Part shown: positions 12,453 to 24,730 of the stretch, in pieces
Numbering within the stretch: position 1 is the stretch's first letter
How the letters are laid out: the number at the start of each line of letters is the position of its first letter
Assembly (NCBI GenBank): GCA_015657535.1
Contig: JADHZB010000411.1
Location: forward strand, 1-31,064
Length of the DNA stretch: 31,064 nucleotides
DNA from: Nephromyces sp. MM_2019
Taxonomy: Eukaryota > Apicomplexa > Aconoidasida > Nephromycida
Reading direction: 5' to 3'
Made by a program: the position numbers and the translations under genes
Notes under the pieces: model-generated
What the model was told of the DNA's origin: nothing
Seen by the model: the letters and a program-made list of their open reading frames with translations, nothing else
Databases searched by the model: none

Positions 12453-12483
<31 letters not shown>

Positions 12484-13175
12484 CATGCACACCACTTGTG
12501 TTAACAATATACATACTCAAGGTGCGACTGTGATTATAGCACTTTATATGCAATAATATATACAGTATACACTCACACTACACTTGCTGTTTATACACAA
12601 TTTACTAGTAATGCACAGTCTATATGCCTAATAATGTGTACAACTGATTTAGTCTAGCAAAACACTTTACGTATTTAACATTATTAACAATGTGTTGATA
12701 CTTAAACTATATAAGCTACATACTAGTAATGCAAGCCATTCAATAACACAAATAATGTGTGAATTAATAAACTAAGATTATGTAGCACTTATTCATTAAT
12801 ACCAATTACACATGCAACGCATGTCTAGTGCTACTTTCAATATGCTTTACTAACAACCCATGTAGTATTACATACACACAGCAGCATGTACAACTATAAA
12901 TAGGTTGTGTTTTTCATCAACAGTGGCAATAAATAACGTTTTTTATTCATTACTACTAATTGTTGCCAAAGCTAGCAAGCTACATTAGAAACACTTGTGT
13001 TGAATACTCGCTCAGACTAACTTTTCTCACTTTAGACCATCTATTATCAATCATATTAACAACTAGTTTAGAACTTTGTCCGATAATTAACGCCAACTTG
13101 GGGATAATTATATTGATGTTATTTTTAATTCTCTGCCTTGTAATTGCTTTCAAACACCTCTAAGAGCTACATAAG
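11199..13175. other. Intergenic, upstream of the Utp14 gene
   Basis: About 2 kb, mostly AT-rich with no convincing gene. A segment at 11412-11525 is less AT-biased and follows a good splice acceptor, so it may be an alternative last exon of the preceding gene. From about 12500 to 13175 composition is more even, as expected of a promoter and 5' leader. The open frame at 12960-13163 has no upstream ATG and ends 12 bp before the Utp14 start. Confidence 0.45.
12443..12484. repeat. (TA)n/ATACAT microsatellite
   Basis: Two TA runs of about 14-16 bp are separated by and end in ATACAT. The element is intergenic, with no coding context. Confidence 0.7.
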
Positions 13176-16100
13176 ATGATCAAACCTAAAAAGGCGGTAA
13201 AATCAACCGCTCAACCTGTCCCATCCCAAGACCCTAGCAAACCTTCCAAAACATCATCTCAAAAACCAATACTGATGGGAGCAAAAAAAGCCTCTAAGAG
13301 TTCTTCCAAGGCGACTGAATCTTTAACAAGGAAAAACAAATCATCTAAAGGCTTATCAAACCTTAATCAACAAAAACCCAGAAAACTTGATAAACTAGCA
13401 AAGAAACCAAGATCAGATAGCAGCAAAGCCATCGAAGCAGATGAAGACTATCTTAAAAAAGCAACCTCAAATAATACAACTTCTGCCAAATTGGATAAAT
13501 TAAAGATACTAAAGACTAAAAAGCGCGGACCCAAGGACACCCAACCCACTCATAACCTGAAATCTAAGCTAAAGGCATCAAATAAACAAAGCATTATCAA
13601 AAAGGGCAAGCAAAAACAAGATTCCAAAAACTTACCTAGCATTCAATCATCCAAAATTGCTAATGATGTTGGTAACTTTGCCTCCATCCTATCAAAACAA
13701 CCCTCAAATTTAAACTCCTATGACAACGAACTCACCACATTTGACCCCTCAGATTCAGAGAGATCAGCTGATGATTTGGATTCACCTGAAATTGCCCAGG
13801 ATGAAGAACCTAAAAATTTACTCAATTCCTTTAGATCTATCATCGAGAAATCAGATTCGACAGTGCCCAAAAACAACCAGCTAATCTATAACGAAGAAGA
13901 TGAAAATCAATTCAACATTTTGCATGGGCTAAACCAAGATAATCAGGAAGGTATGTTACATTCAATCGCACTTAATCAGCTGAAAATTAGCAGTTTCAAT
14001 AATTAATATAACTTTTGTAACCTTAATTGGTCAAACCAGAAATAACATAAACACTTTACAAATGTATAAATCTAAAATTTTGCTCAACCTAACAAACTAA
14101 TCAACATTTTCTATATTAAAACTCCTTATTCCAGATTTATCCGACATTAATGAGTTGTTGGATAAATTGGGAGATGACGAGGAATTTGGTGATCTCCGGT
14201 ATCAATTAGAAATCTTGAAGAATAATAAAAACACTCCAACTCTCAAAGAATTACCTACTATTACAGCTTTACAAAAAGCACAACAGAAGTCACAATATGC
14301 TGCTACGAAAAAGGATATGGCCAAATGGCTCCCATTGATTCACTATATTCAGGATGCTCCCCACCTTGATTTCGGGAAACCAACTCAAAAACTTGTGCCA
14401 AAACTCGACTCTGTAAGGACTTTTAAGGCTGAAGATGACTTTGAAAAAGAAATTGATGAAGCTCTCAAGATAAGTGGAACTTCTAACAATGAAATAAAAA
14501 ATTCAAAAGAATTTGATACTATACAACCTATAAAAGATTCTATTACAAATGAGCATGCTGCACAATTAAGAGCACTTATGTTAAGAGAACAGCAGAGAAA
14601 TAAAAGGCTATCAAAAATTAAGTCAAAACTTTGGCACAAAATACATAAAAAGGTAAGAATAGGCATAAAGCAGGCAGTCTTACTTTTTCTTAAATAAAAG
14701 AACTCTACTAGCATCCTATAAACTTTTTAATTTTCAATCAATTTGATTTTTTTTTAAATTTGTAATACTTGAAAATTTCAAAATGATTATGTTATTTAAA
14801 AACTCAGAGCGAGCAAAGGCAGAAGGAAAAATTGATGAGCCGTCTAGAAGTTGAAAATCCAGGTTGGTCCATATCTCTTCTTTTATATATTACCCAATTT
14901 CTAATTTGCTTTGTTTGCTTCTCAACAAATAGAATTAGCTGCTAAACTTAGGAAAGAATATGAAGAGAAATATGCTGTTCAAAGACTACAACGCCGCACT
15001 ATGGCCCGCAAAAAGTGGTCTGAAACTGCTCAGAGATTCGGTGGTAAAGAGATGAGATCTGTTATTTCCAAACAAAAACAAGTCAGATCATTAAATTCAA
15101 TTGTATTCTATAATACCCATGAATTATTTACAATGGAATACTTATTTAAGTGATTTTCTCACCTAATACTCTGTTGGAGTTAGCTTCCAACTTTCATCTT
15201 TTTTGATATTATGCCTAAACTATTTGACTTATTTGATCATTTACTTACTAGTATAAATTTGCTGATACTTAATACACATCAAAAAAAATTATTTTTGAAT
15301 TCATAATCATTAGATTATTTTTATTCTAGATTGAGCATGATGATAAGAAAGCAGTCCAGCAAATTGTTAAATCTAAACCCTTTGGAGCAGATGAATCTGA
15401 TTCAGGTATGAAATCACTTCGTTAATTTAGCATTACTCAATTTTCAAATACAAGATGAAATTGCACACTATAATGATAAATTGCAATGATAACTTAAACA
15501 CTTTTGTAGACATATTTTTGTGATATTTTTCTTTTTGAATTCTTCAACTTTCGCAATACTATTACCTTCAACATGAAAACGTAGATCCTGAATCACTGAG
15601 TGAAACTGAAGATAAAGATCAATCAATGAGTGAAAGTAAAAGCTTAACACACAAAACCAAACTAGAAGCATTAAGAGAATTGAAACACTCACATGAACCA
15701 TTACCTCAGAAGGGACTATTTGCTCTCAAATTCATGAAAAATGCCATAGAAAAACATAGGTGAAAATTTAATAAATAAATATAAATGTTTTACAATATAC
15801 ACTTGTCTATATCAAGTTGAGCACCTTAAGAAATAAAATTCAAAACTGATAACTATTCATACAAATTTTTTAACAGAGAATCTTTTCAAAATGAAGCAAA
15901 TGAATTTATTGAAACTTTACAAAAAATGGAAGAAAAGGATCTAGAAAGTATGCATCAATTAGTAACATTTTTTTATATATATAATACTCCACTATGGGGC
16001 TATAAAACTAACAATTAGATTAAATTCACAACCTACGACCTGAGACCCAAAGCTTCGTTCAATTTACTGATTCAAATATATTTTAATTTGGATATCCAAA

Positions 16101-18202
16101 AACACAATTCCAAATTCAATTATTTTCACAGATGAAGAAAATATTTCTGAAGATGAACATGAAACAGAAAATATTGCAAGTCAAACTAATAATACTCTAC
16201 CCAAATTCAGGTATATTGTTTTTTAAATTTTTGATACATTTGACTATTTAACCCACATTCTTTAAACTTTAACATTTTACACACACTCTTTATATAACTT
16301 TGAATTTGATTCCAAGAATATCTAGTCTGTTTTTTATTATTTTAAATTTAAATATACACCAATTCTGTTCAGTAAGGATGAAATGAATAAGGCGATGGAA
16401 GAAATTGACTCTATCTTGAATAACAAGCACAATGAGTCTGACCCTACCCAATCAATCGAATCTAATGGAAATGTGGGCCCTGAAGTTACAGCTCATAAAT
16501 TATTAAATGGCAATACAACATCAGATAAACAGGATGGTATAGATCAATTGGAATTACTCTCTAAATTGTATCTGGAAGATACTCCAAGTGAACATTTACA
16601 AGAATCTTCAGAAATCACTCAAAATACTAAAAATGACTCAAAAATCAATAATTCTAGTCCTAATCAAAAAGAAGAACAAATGCAACAATTGGTATGTAAA
16701 GAATTTTTATAAACTATACCAAAACACTTACAATATCGATTCATATACACTTCAAAGTCTTAGCTAATTTAAATAACTTTTCATATATTTTTAAAATTTA
16801 TTTTTTTTATAAATAATTATTTCAGTTGGATAAAATCACTCCGGATGTTGATGATGAACAATTGAAATTAATATCTCAAACATTTATAACTGGGGATTCA
16901 TCTCAAATTAATTTTATCAAGGATTTTAGGAAAAACGAAAATATAGATGACGATGAGATCAAAAACAATGGTAAATATATATATTTAAGACTGTAAATAG
17001 CTTTAAAAATTATATTGTCACAAACAGGGGTTTCAACCACATGCTAGATAATTTATTTATTGTATTCAAAATTAATACTACAGTCACAAAACTTATCAAA
17101 GATTCACTAGTATATTATCAATTCTTTATAGCTGTATAATTCAATTAGATAATATCATTCTATATATAAGACGTTTTCTTAAGTGAAATTAATATATCCA
17201 CTCTATTTACCATTGTAACCATGACTATTACTTTGATCAATAATTTATTTGATAAAAATTACATTCAATAAACATACCCACATAAATTTTATGATTAGAA
17301 ACACTTGGATGGGGAAGTTGGACTGGTTATGGAACTTCAAATAAAACTCGAAAGCCCTCAAAGGTAGTAAATCTATAAATCTATTACTAGAAACATTTTA
17401 TGCCTACTTTAAATTTTATAGTGAAATTGATAGCCTCCTCCTTAATTAATAGAAGGTTATTCACTAGCAGTATTCTAAATAACTTTAGGCTCTTTTTTTC
17501 TGCTTTTAAATATTTCATTCACATCACTAGATATGAAACACCACACTGATGAAGCTTATGAACAGTATTAAGTTATCAATTGAGCTCAAGGCTTCCATAA
17601 TCTAAAAATTTTTTTATCAGAACAAGAAGGTAAATCAACCAAAGAAAGTTTTAATAAGCGTCCCCGCCATCATCAACAAGAAAAAGGATAAGAAGGCACA
17701 GAAATATGCTTTAAATGAGGTAATTGATAATTATTCGCTTTTGTTTTGTTTTACACTTTTTGCAAATTCAAGCACATTTTGACAAAAGCCTCAGAACAAT
17801 TTTATTAACATGTACCATATTTATCAGATCCCCTTCCCTTACACATCTGCTGGGCAATATGAACTAAATTTCCAACAGCCTATAGGCAGAGAATGGAATA
17901 GTTTAAGAGCACATAAGTCATTCATACAACCTAAGGTAATAGATTCAGGTTTCCACTGTAGCATCAATCCCTTTGAATGGAGCTCAATGGAAATCTTGAA
18001 CCATTCATATGTTACTATATAACATTTTCAGACATTCTCATCTTAAACTATTTATTATGTGAAATTTTAGGTTAACGTTAGACTTGGGTCTGTTTTGCAC
18101 CCTATCCAGTTTAGTGATCAACTCTCAGGTGAAAACATTAACTCCTATCTCAAATCTTGGAATAAGACTCGTATATCACAAAGAACTAAGGCTAAGTTGT
18201 AA
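13176..18202 (+). CDS. UTP14: U3 snoRNP / SSU processome protein Utp14
   Basis: Nucleolar component of the small-subunit processome, needed for 18S rRNA processing; in yeast it activates the helicase Dhr1. Fourteen exons join in frame to 921 aa (yeast 899): 13176-13950, 14135-14652, 14808-14862, 14933-15081, 15330-15405, 15585-15759, 15877-15947, 16132-16210, 16373-16691, 16826-16970, 17299-17363, 17621-17719, 17828-17935 and 18071-18202. Residues 1-175 are Lys/Ser-rich and low complexity, followed by an acidic stretch. Family landmarks in order: ATKKDMAKWLPLI, RLSKIKSKLWHKIHKK (the KIKSK block), WSETAQRFGGKEM, KGLFALKFMKNA, LISQTFITGDSS, the diagnostic LGWGSWTGYG, NKKKDKKAQKY, then PFPYTSAGQYE, PIGREWNS and VRLGSVLHPI at the C-terminus. 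ATG 13176 opens the frame. Confidence in identity is high; the short exons rest on consensus and frame. Confidence 0.93.
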
Positions 18203-18692
18203 GCATAAAGTTACAACTATTTTTAGTCATTATTATTTTTCTTTACCAATGATCTCAATTTAATTTTTAATTGGATATTCTATCAATTTGCTATTAGTTA
18301 CAAGTATAACTTTGTAAATTATAAGATATGTTTCCCTCCAACTTAATTATTTCCACAAGAAATCAAAAGCTAAATAATTAGTTTCTAGTATCTACCAATT
18401 TAATTATATTATTATCATCTATTGAATAATAATTCACATCGTTTCAACTAATTGAACAGAGAATCTATTTTCTTAAGGCTATCTATAGCGAGCTCATAAT
18501 CTCATTATTATATTATTGTTTCGAGTACTTCCTAAATATTTTTTTTTCATTATAATTATGCTTTTGACAACAAATATCTCTACATATAAATTTCAACTGA
18601 AGCTTTTATTAATTTTAAAAGAAATTTGGATATTAAATTGTAGCTTATAAGTCTTACAAAAGGTATTCCACAACAAATTATGGCTCTTAAAA
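18203..18692. other. Short convergent intergenic spacer
   Basis: 490 bp of AT-rich DNA between the stop of the Utp14 gene and the stop of the minus-strand repeat protein. No coding sequence or RNA gene is seen; both 3' UTRs must lie here. Confidence 0.6.
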
Positions 18693-20039
18693 TTAGCTAG
18701 ATAGTAAACATTGTTTTGAATTCTGTTTTATTATTGAATATTGGTAAACCTTCGAGTCTGAAAATGCATGTTTACGTGCTGTTTCGAAATAGTTTAAGCT
18801 CGAAGATTGAACTATTCTCTTTCGTATCACTGGGTTTAAAATCCTCTTGCCAGAAACTCTTAAATTTAATTTATTGAGAAAAGTGTTTATCGAATCCAAA
18901 TTGTGCCAATCCAACAAATTCAGATGAGAGCTATTACCCTCATTGATCAGAGTATTTTCTATGGCCCTTCGCAGTTTTGCACCCTCAGAAGCAATTGTAT
19001 TTTCAAATTGGTCTAGTTTAGACTTAAGCAAAGCTTTACTTAAAAGCCTAAATAATTGACATTTGTTTTTAACTAAACTGTTTTTGCAGTATTGGGTTTC
19101 CTTCGTGTATTCTTCCAAGCCAAAATCGAATGCAAAATCAAATTCAGACACTTTCAGATCATCGATATTATTGTTAACCAAAGGATTCACAGAAATTTCT
19201 AGTTGACTATAAGACCTTACCTCAGGCTTGTCCACTACCCATTTTAAGTACTCCACTAGTCTCATTTGTACATCTTTTAAATGTGAAAGTTTAGATAATT
19301 CAACCCACTTACTATGGTCCTCGATGTGATATATAAGGTTAAGAGATTTTGAAAATGCTTTCAAGTGAGAAAAGTGTCCGTTTATGCTAATATATATACG
19401 TCCTATATAATTAAATAAATGATTTCGAGATATTTTTTATTATAGTAATTATCAGTGTCATTAACTTAACCAATATTGAATGTGTAATTTACCTATACGA
19501 TAATCTTGGCTGATAGATGGATAAACAGAACGAAGCTCATCTAAAAAGTAAAAGAATTATTGTGATTTGTCGTTTCATAAAAGAAGCTGTAATTAAAAAG
19601 TCATAGAAATCTATTTTCATGATTTCATAGCATACATTCCAACCTAGTGCAAGATTATAGATAATTTTCAATATCTGATCTTGATTGGTTATCACACCTT
19701 CCTTAATAATAGAAGATTTAGGCATAATGCCTTTAGCCTAAATTCAAAAAAAATTAAAAACTATTACTTATACCCCAGTAATAACATTAATATACACACC
19801 AAATATAAAACAACTAAAGTCTAGCATACACCTAACATTTATTTTTTTTTTGAGCACTTTCTTTTTGAAATAATGCCATTGAAATTCAAATTCATCTGGG
19901 TTAGTAGTAAATGGTACATAAAGCGGATAAATATTAGAATCGCCACGTGTTATCCAAGGATTTAGTTCATCATAAATCGCCTTTTTAACTTTTTTATAAG
20001 GTAATGAAGAATCCTTGATTCTATGCTTTAGGAAGTTAT
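18693..20039 (-). repeat. Cassette unit 4 (exons 14-17) of the four-unit secreted protein
   Basis: Exons of 203, 94, 48 and 710 nt with phases 1-0, 0-1, 1-1, 1-stop encode about 351 aa. Unit signatures: YPLYVPFTTN and QWHYFKK in the first exon; IMPKSS about 20 residues before IIYNLAL; short exon with RSVYPSIS; strand GRIYISINGHF; later FDFAFDFGLEE. It spans 1,347 bp. The second exon is shorter than its counterparts because the donor used is CTAG|GTTGGA. Confidence 0.65.
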
Positions 20040-23000
20040 CTAGGAAAATAATTAAAATAGATAATCATATTCAGATGAAAATTGCGTTAATTAATTTTAA
20101 ATAAATTGCAATCGAGCCCAAAGGTTTACAACTTCAAAAATATCATGTAAATTTCAATACTGTAGTTTCATCACCATGTGATAACAATTCGATAATTTGC
20201 CAGTATGGTGAGTCCATAGGCAAAACTCTAAAGTCTGGGCTTTGGTAAAATAGGTACGGGGATTCATTTACTGAATTTGTGCTATCAATCTGTAGACTAT
20301 AAGTAGAGATGGTGAATTCAAGATCTTTCATGATGTTCCAGATTCCTTCAAAGTTTGTATGTCTATGCAAACCATTAAGCTTAATAATGTAATCATAAAA
20401 TTCTAAAAGTCCTTCCTCTTCAGAGTTAACTTTACAGTCTCCTATTATTGCTTTTGAAACTTTTTCCGCAATATATCTTCGAATATTTTGGGTATATAGT
20501 TTATTTAGATTATTATTAGCCAATTTAGCAGAAAATTGAGAAACAAGCCCATCTTTCACCCAAATATTGCTCAGTTCGAAGCTGAAAGTCTGATACTCAA
20601 ACTTGAGATTCGCTTCATCCATACTACTGGAATACATTTCTTTTAGAAAAATTTCTTTTTTATGAATATCTTTAATATCATCTATATATCTTGGTGATCC
20701 AGGAATTGTAGTAGATGCTTTTAAGTACCAAAAAATAAATTCGAGTAATTTTTTTTTACCAAAGTATGCGGATTGCGACCTGATCTCATGCATTATATTG
20801 CTTTTGAAGTTAAAGCTAGCATATTCATCAGTTGCCAAATTTTTAACCTTAATGTTTGGTTTGAAGTTGTAATAATTTATATTCACTTTCACTAGTTATA
20901 AAGTGAGACAATGTACCATCAAGTATATGAATAACAAAAAAAAATAAAACTTCAAAAGTGTCAATGATAAATTATCACTAATCAGAATTTAAAATTAAAA
21001 GCTTACTCAGCATTTCTTTTGGAAACATAGGATAACCTTCCAACGTTAGTGCACCTGAAATGATGTTATTTGAATGAGCCGTAAAAATATACAAAAATTA
21101 ACCCGAAAAATGGGATCTAAAGCGGTAAAAGACTTACTGAAAGCAACCTTGTAGAGAAACCAAAAATATATTTCGTTATATCCCCTTTTGGTTTTATTAT
21201 TAAGAACTTCATTAATTGGCAAATTATGCTTGGGTGTAATAATTTTTAGCAAAGGTGTTAATATCCCCATTTTTTCATTTAACTCGTTGTATAGTCTCTG
21301 TAAATTAAATCATTTTTGGGGTAAATTGTAAAAGATATCGTAATTGAACTACAAGGTTAAGTTAAAATGAATATCTTTTCTACATTTTGTTTGTTATTTA
21401 GGCCTTGGTTGATAAAAGTCTTCATGAATGATCTCCAAGCTAGATAATTCGTATTAAAGTCAATGGGAATATATAAAGGATAAGTTTTATCTTCATTGGT
21501 CTGTAGCTTAATTAAATCTTGAATACTCTTTATTAGACTTTTCATAAGCAATACAGCTCTTTTTTGCGTCTTAGTTGCTTTTATATAGTCGTAAACACCT
21601 GTGAAAAAGAGCAGAGTTTGAATTAATTGGCTAGAATGATATTCTGAAAATCTTATTAAAATTCCTTAGTTATGTGGAAACTCATGTATCACATTACCTA
21701 TAACATCTGAGCCTATTATTACATTTTTAAAACAATCTTTATCAACATTTTGATAATCAATTTTATTTATGTAATTGTAATTTGAACTATAATCCATTTT
21801 TATTAGGCTCATTTTCCCTTCAAACTTTATCTCAGTTTTTATATTGAGCCCAAGGCTAACCAAGTCCCCCAACTTTAAATCTATAAATCCAGAATCAAGT
21901 TTCTTGAGCCTAGGGGCAACATATAGCACCTCTATGTTTTCAATTAATTCTTGAAAAATTAAACTTTGTTCACTGTGGTGTCCTCGTCCCATTGCAGTTT
22001 CATAAATATGAAAAAGCATTAAATTCAATTTCTGAAACTGAGCTACTCGATCTGCAGAGCTCATCTCCACATTTTTCCACATGTCATAATCTACTTTAAT
22101 TTCAGAATTTTTCCACCTAATTGATTTCTTTATACTTTTTTCATTTTTTGAATCACTAGGTAGATTGAGCCAATCTGGAATTGGCAGATCTTTCGATAGT
22201 TCCAAATATTCAATAAGTTTAGGGAGACTTAAATCTTCCAAAAGTGAGTTTGGGAAATTTATCATGAAATCCAAGGGGTTTTTTATAGCTTTTGAGTCCC
22301 CACTGGCACTTTTAATACTAATCTCATCAATTATAGGGATTTCAAAAATCAATTTAACTGTAAATAATGCCTGAATTATTTTCACATGCTAATTATCCAA
22401 CAACTCATAATTACCTCGTTTCTTATATGGATACAGATTCTTTTGGTTAGATTTAGTGAAAAATTCTGTACAGCAATGCAAGGAAACTTAATCTATTTGA
22501 AATCAATAGGAAGGTGTGTATTCAACTTTAACTAACTAATATACATAAAATTTAAATATTTTAAAAAGGTACCAATAGCTAATTTGTAAAGTACAAAAAT
22601 TCCTTCGTTTGCAATTTTTTCAGAGTCTTTGGTGTATACAAGGTATGGCATAAATTGATGTTTGGGTTCTAATGAGGCTGAGCGGTTAGTCAATTGATCA
22701 CTATAAAGACTTATAAAATCATCAGTCTGATCAAATTTCGAGTATTTCAAGGTTATATTATAATTTGCAGCTATATTTTTTATTTGATAAGTGTCACAAT
22801 TTTGGATTTGAAATCAATCTAAGCCACTACTAAGTTTCTAACTTGATGTTCAGTAGAATGTAGGATGCAAATCTGATAGAATTGGTCCCACTGTTCATTG
22901 CCAATTGAAAAGGATTTTGGCATATCATAAATACAAATTTGCCCCTCAATTAGATTTTCAGGTCTTTTGTAGAATTTTTCTAGCAAATTAGCCATACTCT

Positions 23001-24730
23001 TAATATACTTAGTATTATACGCCAAAATTCTAGCATATGATATCTCTGACAAATATTTCATAGATTTGAAAATTGATTTCTATAATATATATTTAAAATG
23101 TGAATATCTTTTATAGCCTTACGCCTTTCTGGGAGTTCAAGCTGACAAATTTTTACGAAGTCACTCGATCTGCTAATAAGTTTCTTATGCGGAGCAATTT
23201 CAATTTCATTTGTGAATAAATCATTTGGGTAATAACACGAAGTGAGAGTCAGTGAGATGTTATCTAACAAGGTATTTTTGAAGCTAGCTTCGTTCCCCTT
23301 TATCTCCTCATAAGAAGATTTGGTAAGTAAGCTGTTTTTCAATTTATTTATCGCATTGTGAACTTCATTTAATGTTTTAACAACATCTTGAGGAAGATTA
23401 TATTCGATAGTTTGATAATTTCGAATGAAATTCAATAGAATATCCTTTCCTTGTGAAGATTTAACTTTTGCAGTATTTTTATAATATGAAATTAACCCAT
23501 TCCAGGCTTGACAGTCAAAGCTTATGCTCTTAAAAACGGGAAACAATTTCAATCTTTCTTTTTCATGCACTGTGAGCGCCTTTAATCGTCTGTTTTGAAT
23601 AGAAGTATCTGTACCGTAAATTATCGTTATTAGTTTACTATCATGATTAGTTCTAAAAATATATTGCTCAAATGTTCTTGTTAAATTCTCTGGCTCAGAA
23701 TTTTCTGAGTAGATATCTCTCCATAAATTTATATCTTCCAATAGAAAGTATTCACTCTTGAATTGGACAACAACATTTTCGAATAATCCAGGTATTTTGA
23801 ACAATAATTTAACTTCGAGAAAATTTCAAAAGGATTTATGGTATAAATATCTAGATCGTGTATTTTGGAACGAATATCACTTACGCTTTTTATACTGTCT
23901 TTCAGCTAAGTAGGGTATAAATGAAACAATTCTGTCTAACAGATATATGATATGTAAAACACTTTACTACATATTTTGTAAATTTTGTTTATTAATAAAC
24001 TATTTAAATCACCTTGTGATTGTGCGAATAAAAATTGGTAGAACTGATCAAGATATTTTTTCATCTTTGCACTACTCATGCTAATATTAAGAGGCATTTC
24101 CGATCCATCACTTGAAAGTATCTTCACTATAACTTCTTTCCATCTCTCATGCCAGTTAATAACTATACTTTCAGAGCTCCCAATATGTGTTTTATCCTAA
24201 TCCAGATATTTGAATTTTGAAACAAAGTTAGGATAAAATTAAACCACTGTCCTTGTTAATTCTCTATATAAATAAGTTTTATTTCAACATGCTGATCGCA
24301 TAATGAAGGAAAGTGCATTCCTATTCTAAATTAATCATCAATTAACTAACAATTTCTACTCTATAATCTTTATAGAATACACGTGGCTTCACATAATTCC
24401 AGTGACAGGCTCCATTAGCTACATTATACATTTTCAAATTTTCACAGCTTTCTCCATCAAAATCGCACCTATGCAATTGCTTGATAAGGAGATATAATTC
24501 ATTTATAGCTTCTAGATGTTCCTTCTTAAACATTTCATATGTCCGTACTATATAGAAAAGAGGTTTATATAATTAATATATCAGGGCATTTGATAATAAA
24601 TATCTATTTATGTACTGTTTATCTTTAAGTATTCTTCATCTTGAGTATATCCATACACAAAAAACAACACTAGGACAAGTACTGAACAAATTTTAGTCCT
24701 TAATGTGAAACAAGTGTCAATGTGCCCCAT
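18693..24730 (-). CDS. Large secreted four-unit repeat protein, 17 exons, unknown family
   Basis: Minus-strand exons: 24730-24616, 24547-24351, 24196-24013, 23935-23885, 23812-23123, 23045-22831, 22726-22573, 22465-22415, 22357-21698, 21598-21384, 21297-21138, 21054-21007, 20891-20175, 20039-19837, 19737-19644, 19540-19493 and 19402-18693. They total 4,512 nt (1,503 aa). Exon 1 starts at ATG 24730, the first in frame after an upstream stop. It encodes a signal peptide (hydrophobic core VLVLVLFFVYG). The rest has no obvious transmembrane segment and several N-glycosylation sequons. Exons 2-17 form four cassettes with matching exon sizes and phases, and the encoded units share motifs: an MP or LP about 20 residues before a hydrophobic-aromatic LYK/LFA/IYN site, then a short exon with YP or IP, then a beta-strand such as KLLFKIP, KLIFEIP or KVNINYY. 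No catalytic motif is seen. The exon 6/7 junction is the least certain; TTA|GTAGTG to CAG|ACT is chosen for frame and cassette symmetry. Likely a secreted or surface protein; function unknown. Confidence 0.75.
20175..21598 (-). repeat. Cassette unit 3 (exons 10-13) of the four-unit secreted protein
   Basis: Exons of 215, 160, 48 and 717 nt with phases 1-0, 0-1, 1-1, 1-1 encode about 380 aa. Unit signatures: YPLYIPIDFN and AWRSFMK in the first exon; TPKHNLPIN about 20 residues before FLYKVAF; short exon with EGYPMFPKEML; strand MKVNINYYNF; later LKFEYQTFSFEL. It spans 1,424 bp. Confidence 0.7.
21698..23045 (-). repeat. Cassette unit 2 (exons 6-9) of the four-unit secreted protein
   Basis: Exons of 215, 154, 51 and 660 nt with phases 1-0, 0-1, 1-1, 1-1 encode about 360 aa. 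Unit signatures: IYDMPKSF and EQWDQFYQ in the first exon; EPKHQFMPY about 20 residues before VLYKLAI; short exon with NLYPYKKR; strand VKLIFEIP; later IKVDYDMWKNV. It spans 1,348 bp. Confidence 0.65.
23123..24547 (-). repeat. Cassette unit 1 (exons 2-5) of the four-unit secreted protein
   Basis: Exons of 197, 184, 51 and 690 nt with phases 1-0, 0-1, 1-1, 1-1 encode about 374 aa. Unit signatures: EMPLNISM about 20 residues before QFLFAQSQ; short exon with SFIPYLAERQYKK; strand LKLLFKIPG; later ISFDCQAWNG. It spans 1,425 bp of genomic DNA. Confidence 0.65.

Noticed and set aside
12960..13163. 67-codon hydrophobic open frame just upstream of Utp14
   Set aside because: It has no ATG at its start (a stop precedes two TTG codons) and no splice acceptor. 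It most likely lies in the 5' leader or promoter.
14385..14714. 109-codon minus-strand frame
   Set aside because: Shadow of the Utp14 exon at 14135-14652 on the opposite strand. The same holds for 22165-22374, 26410-26619 and 15468-15701.
18693..22726. Resemblance of the secreted repeat protein to M16 (insulinase-like) peptidases, such as an FMP...LYK...strand pattern and ISINGHFSHLKAF
   Set aside because: No HxxEH zinc motif or other catalytic residue is visible. Unit length (~360 aa) differs from M16 domains (~240 aa), and the pattern is better explained by the internal four-fold repeat. It remains a weak remote-homology possibility to test by structure.
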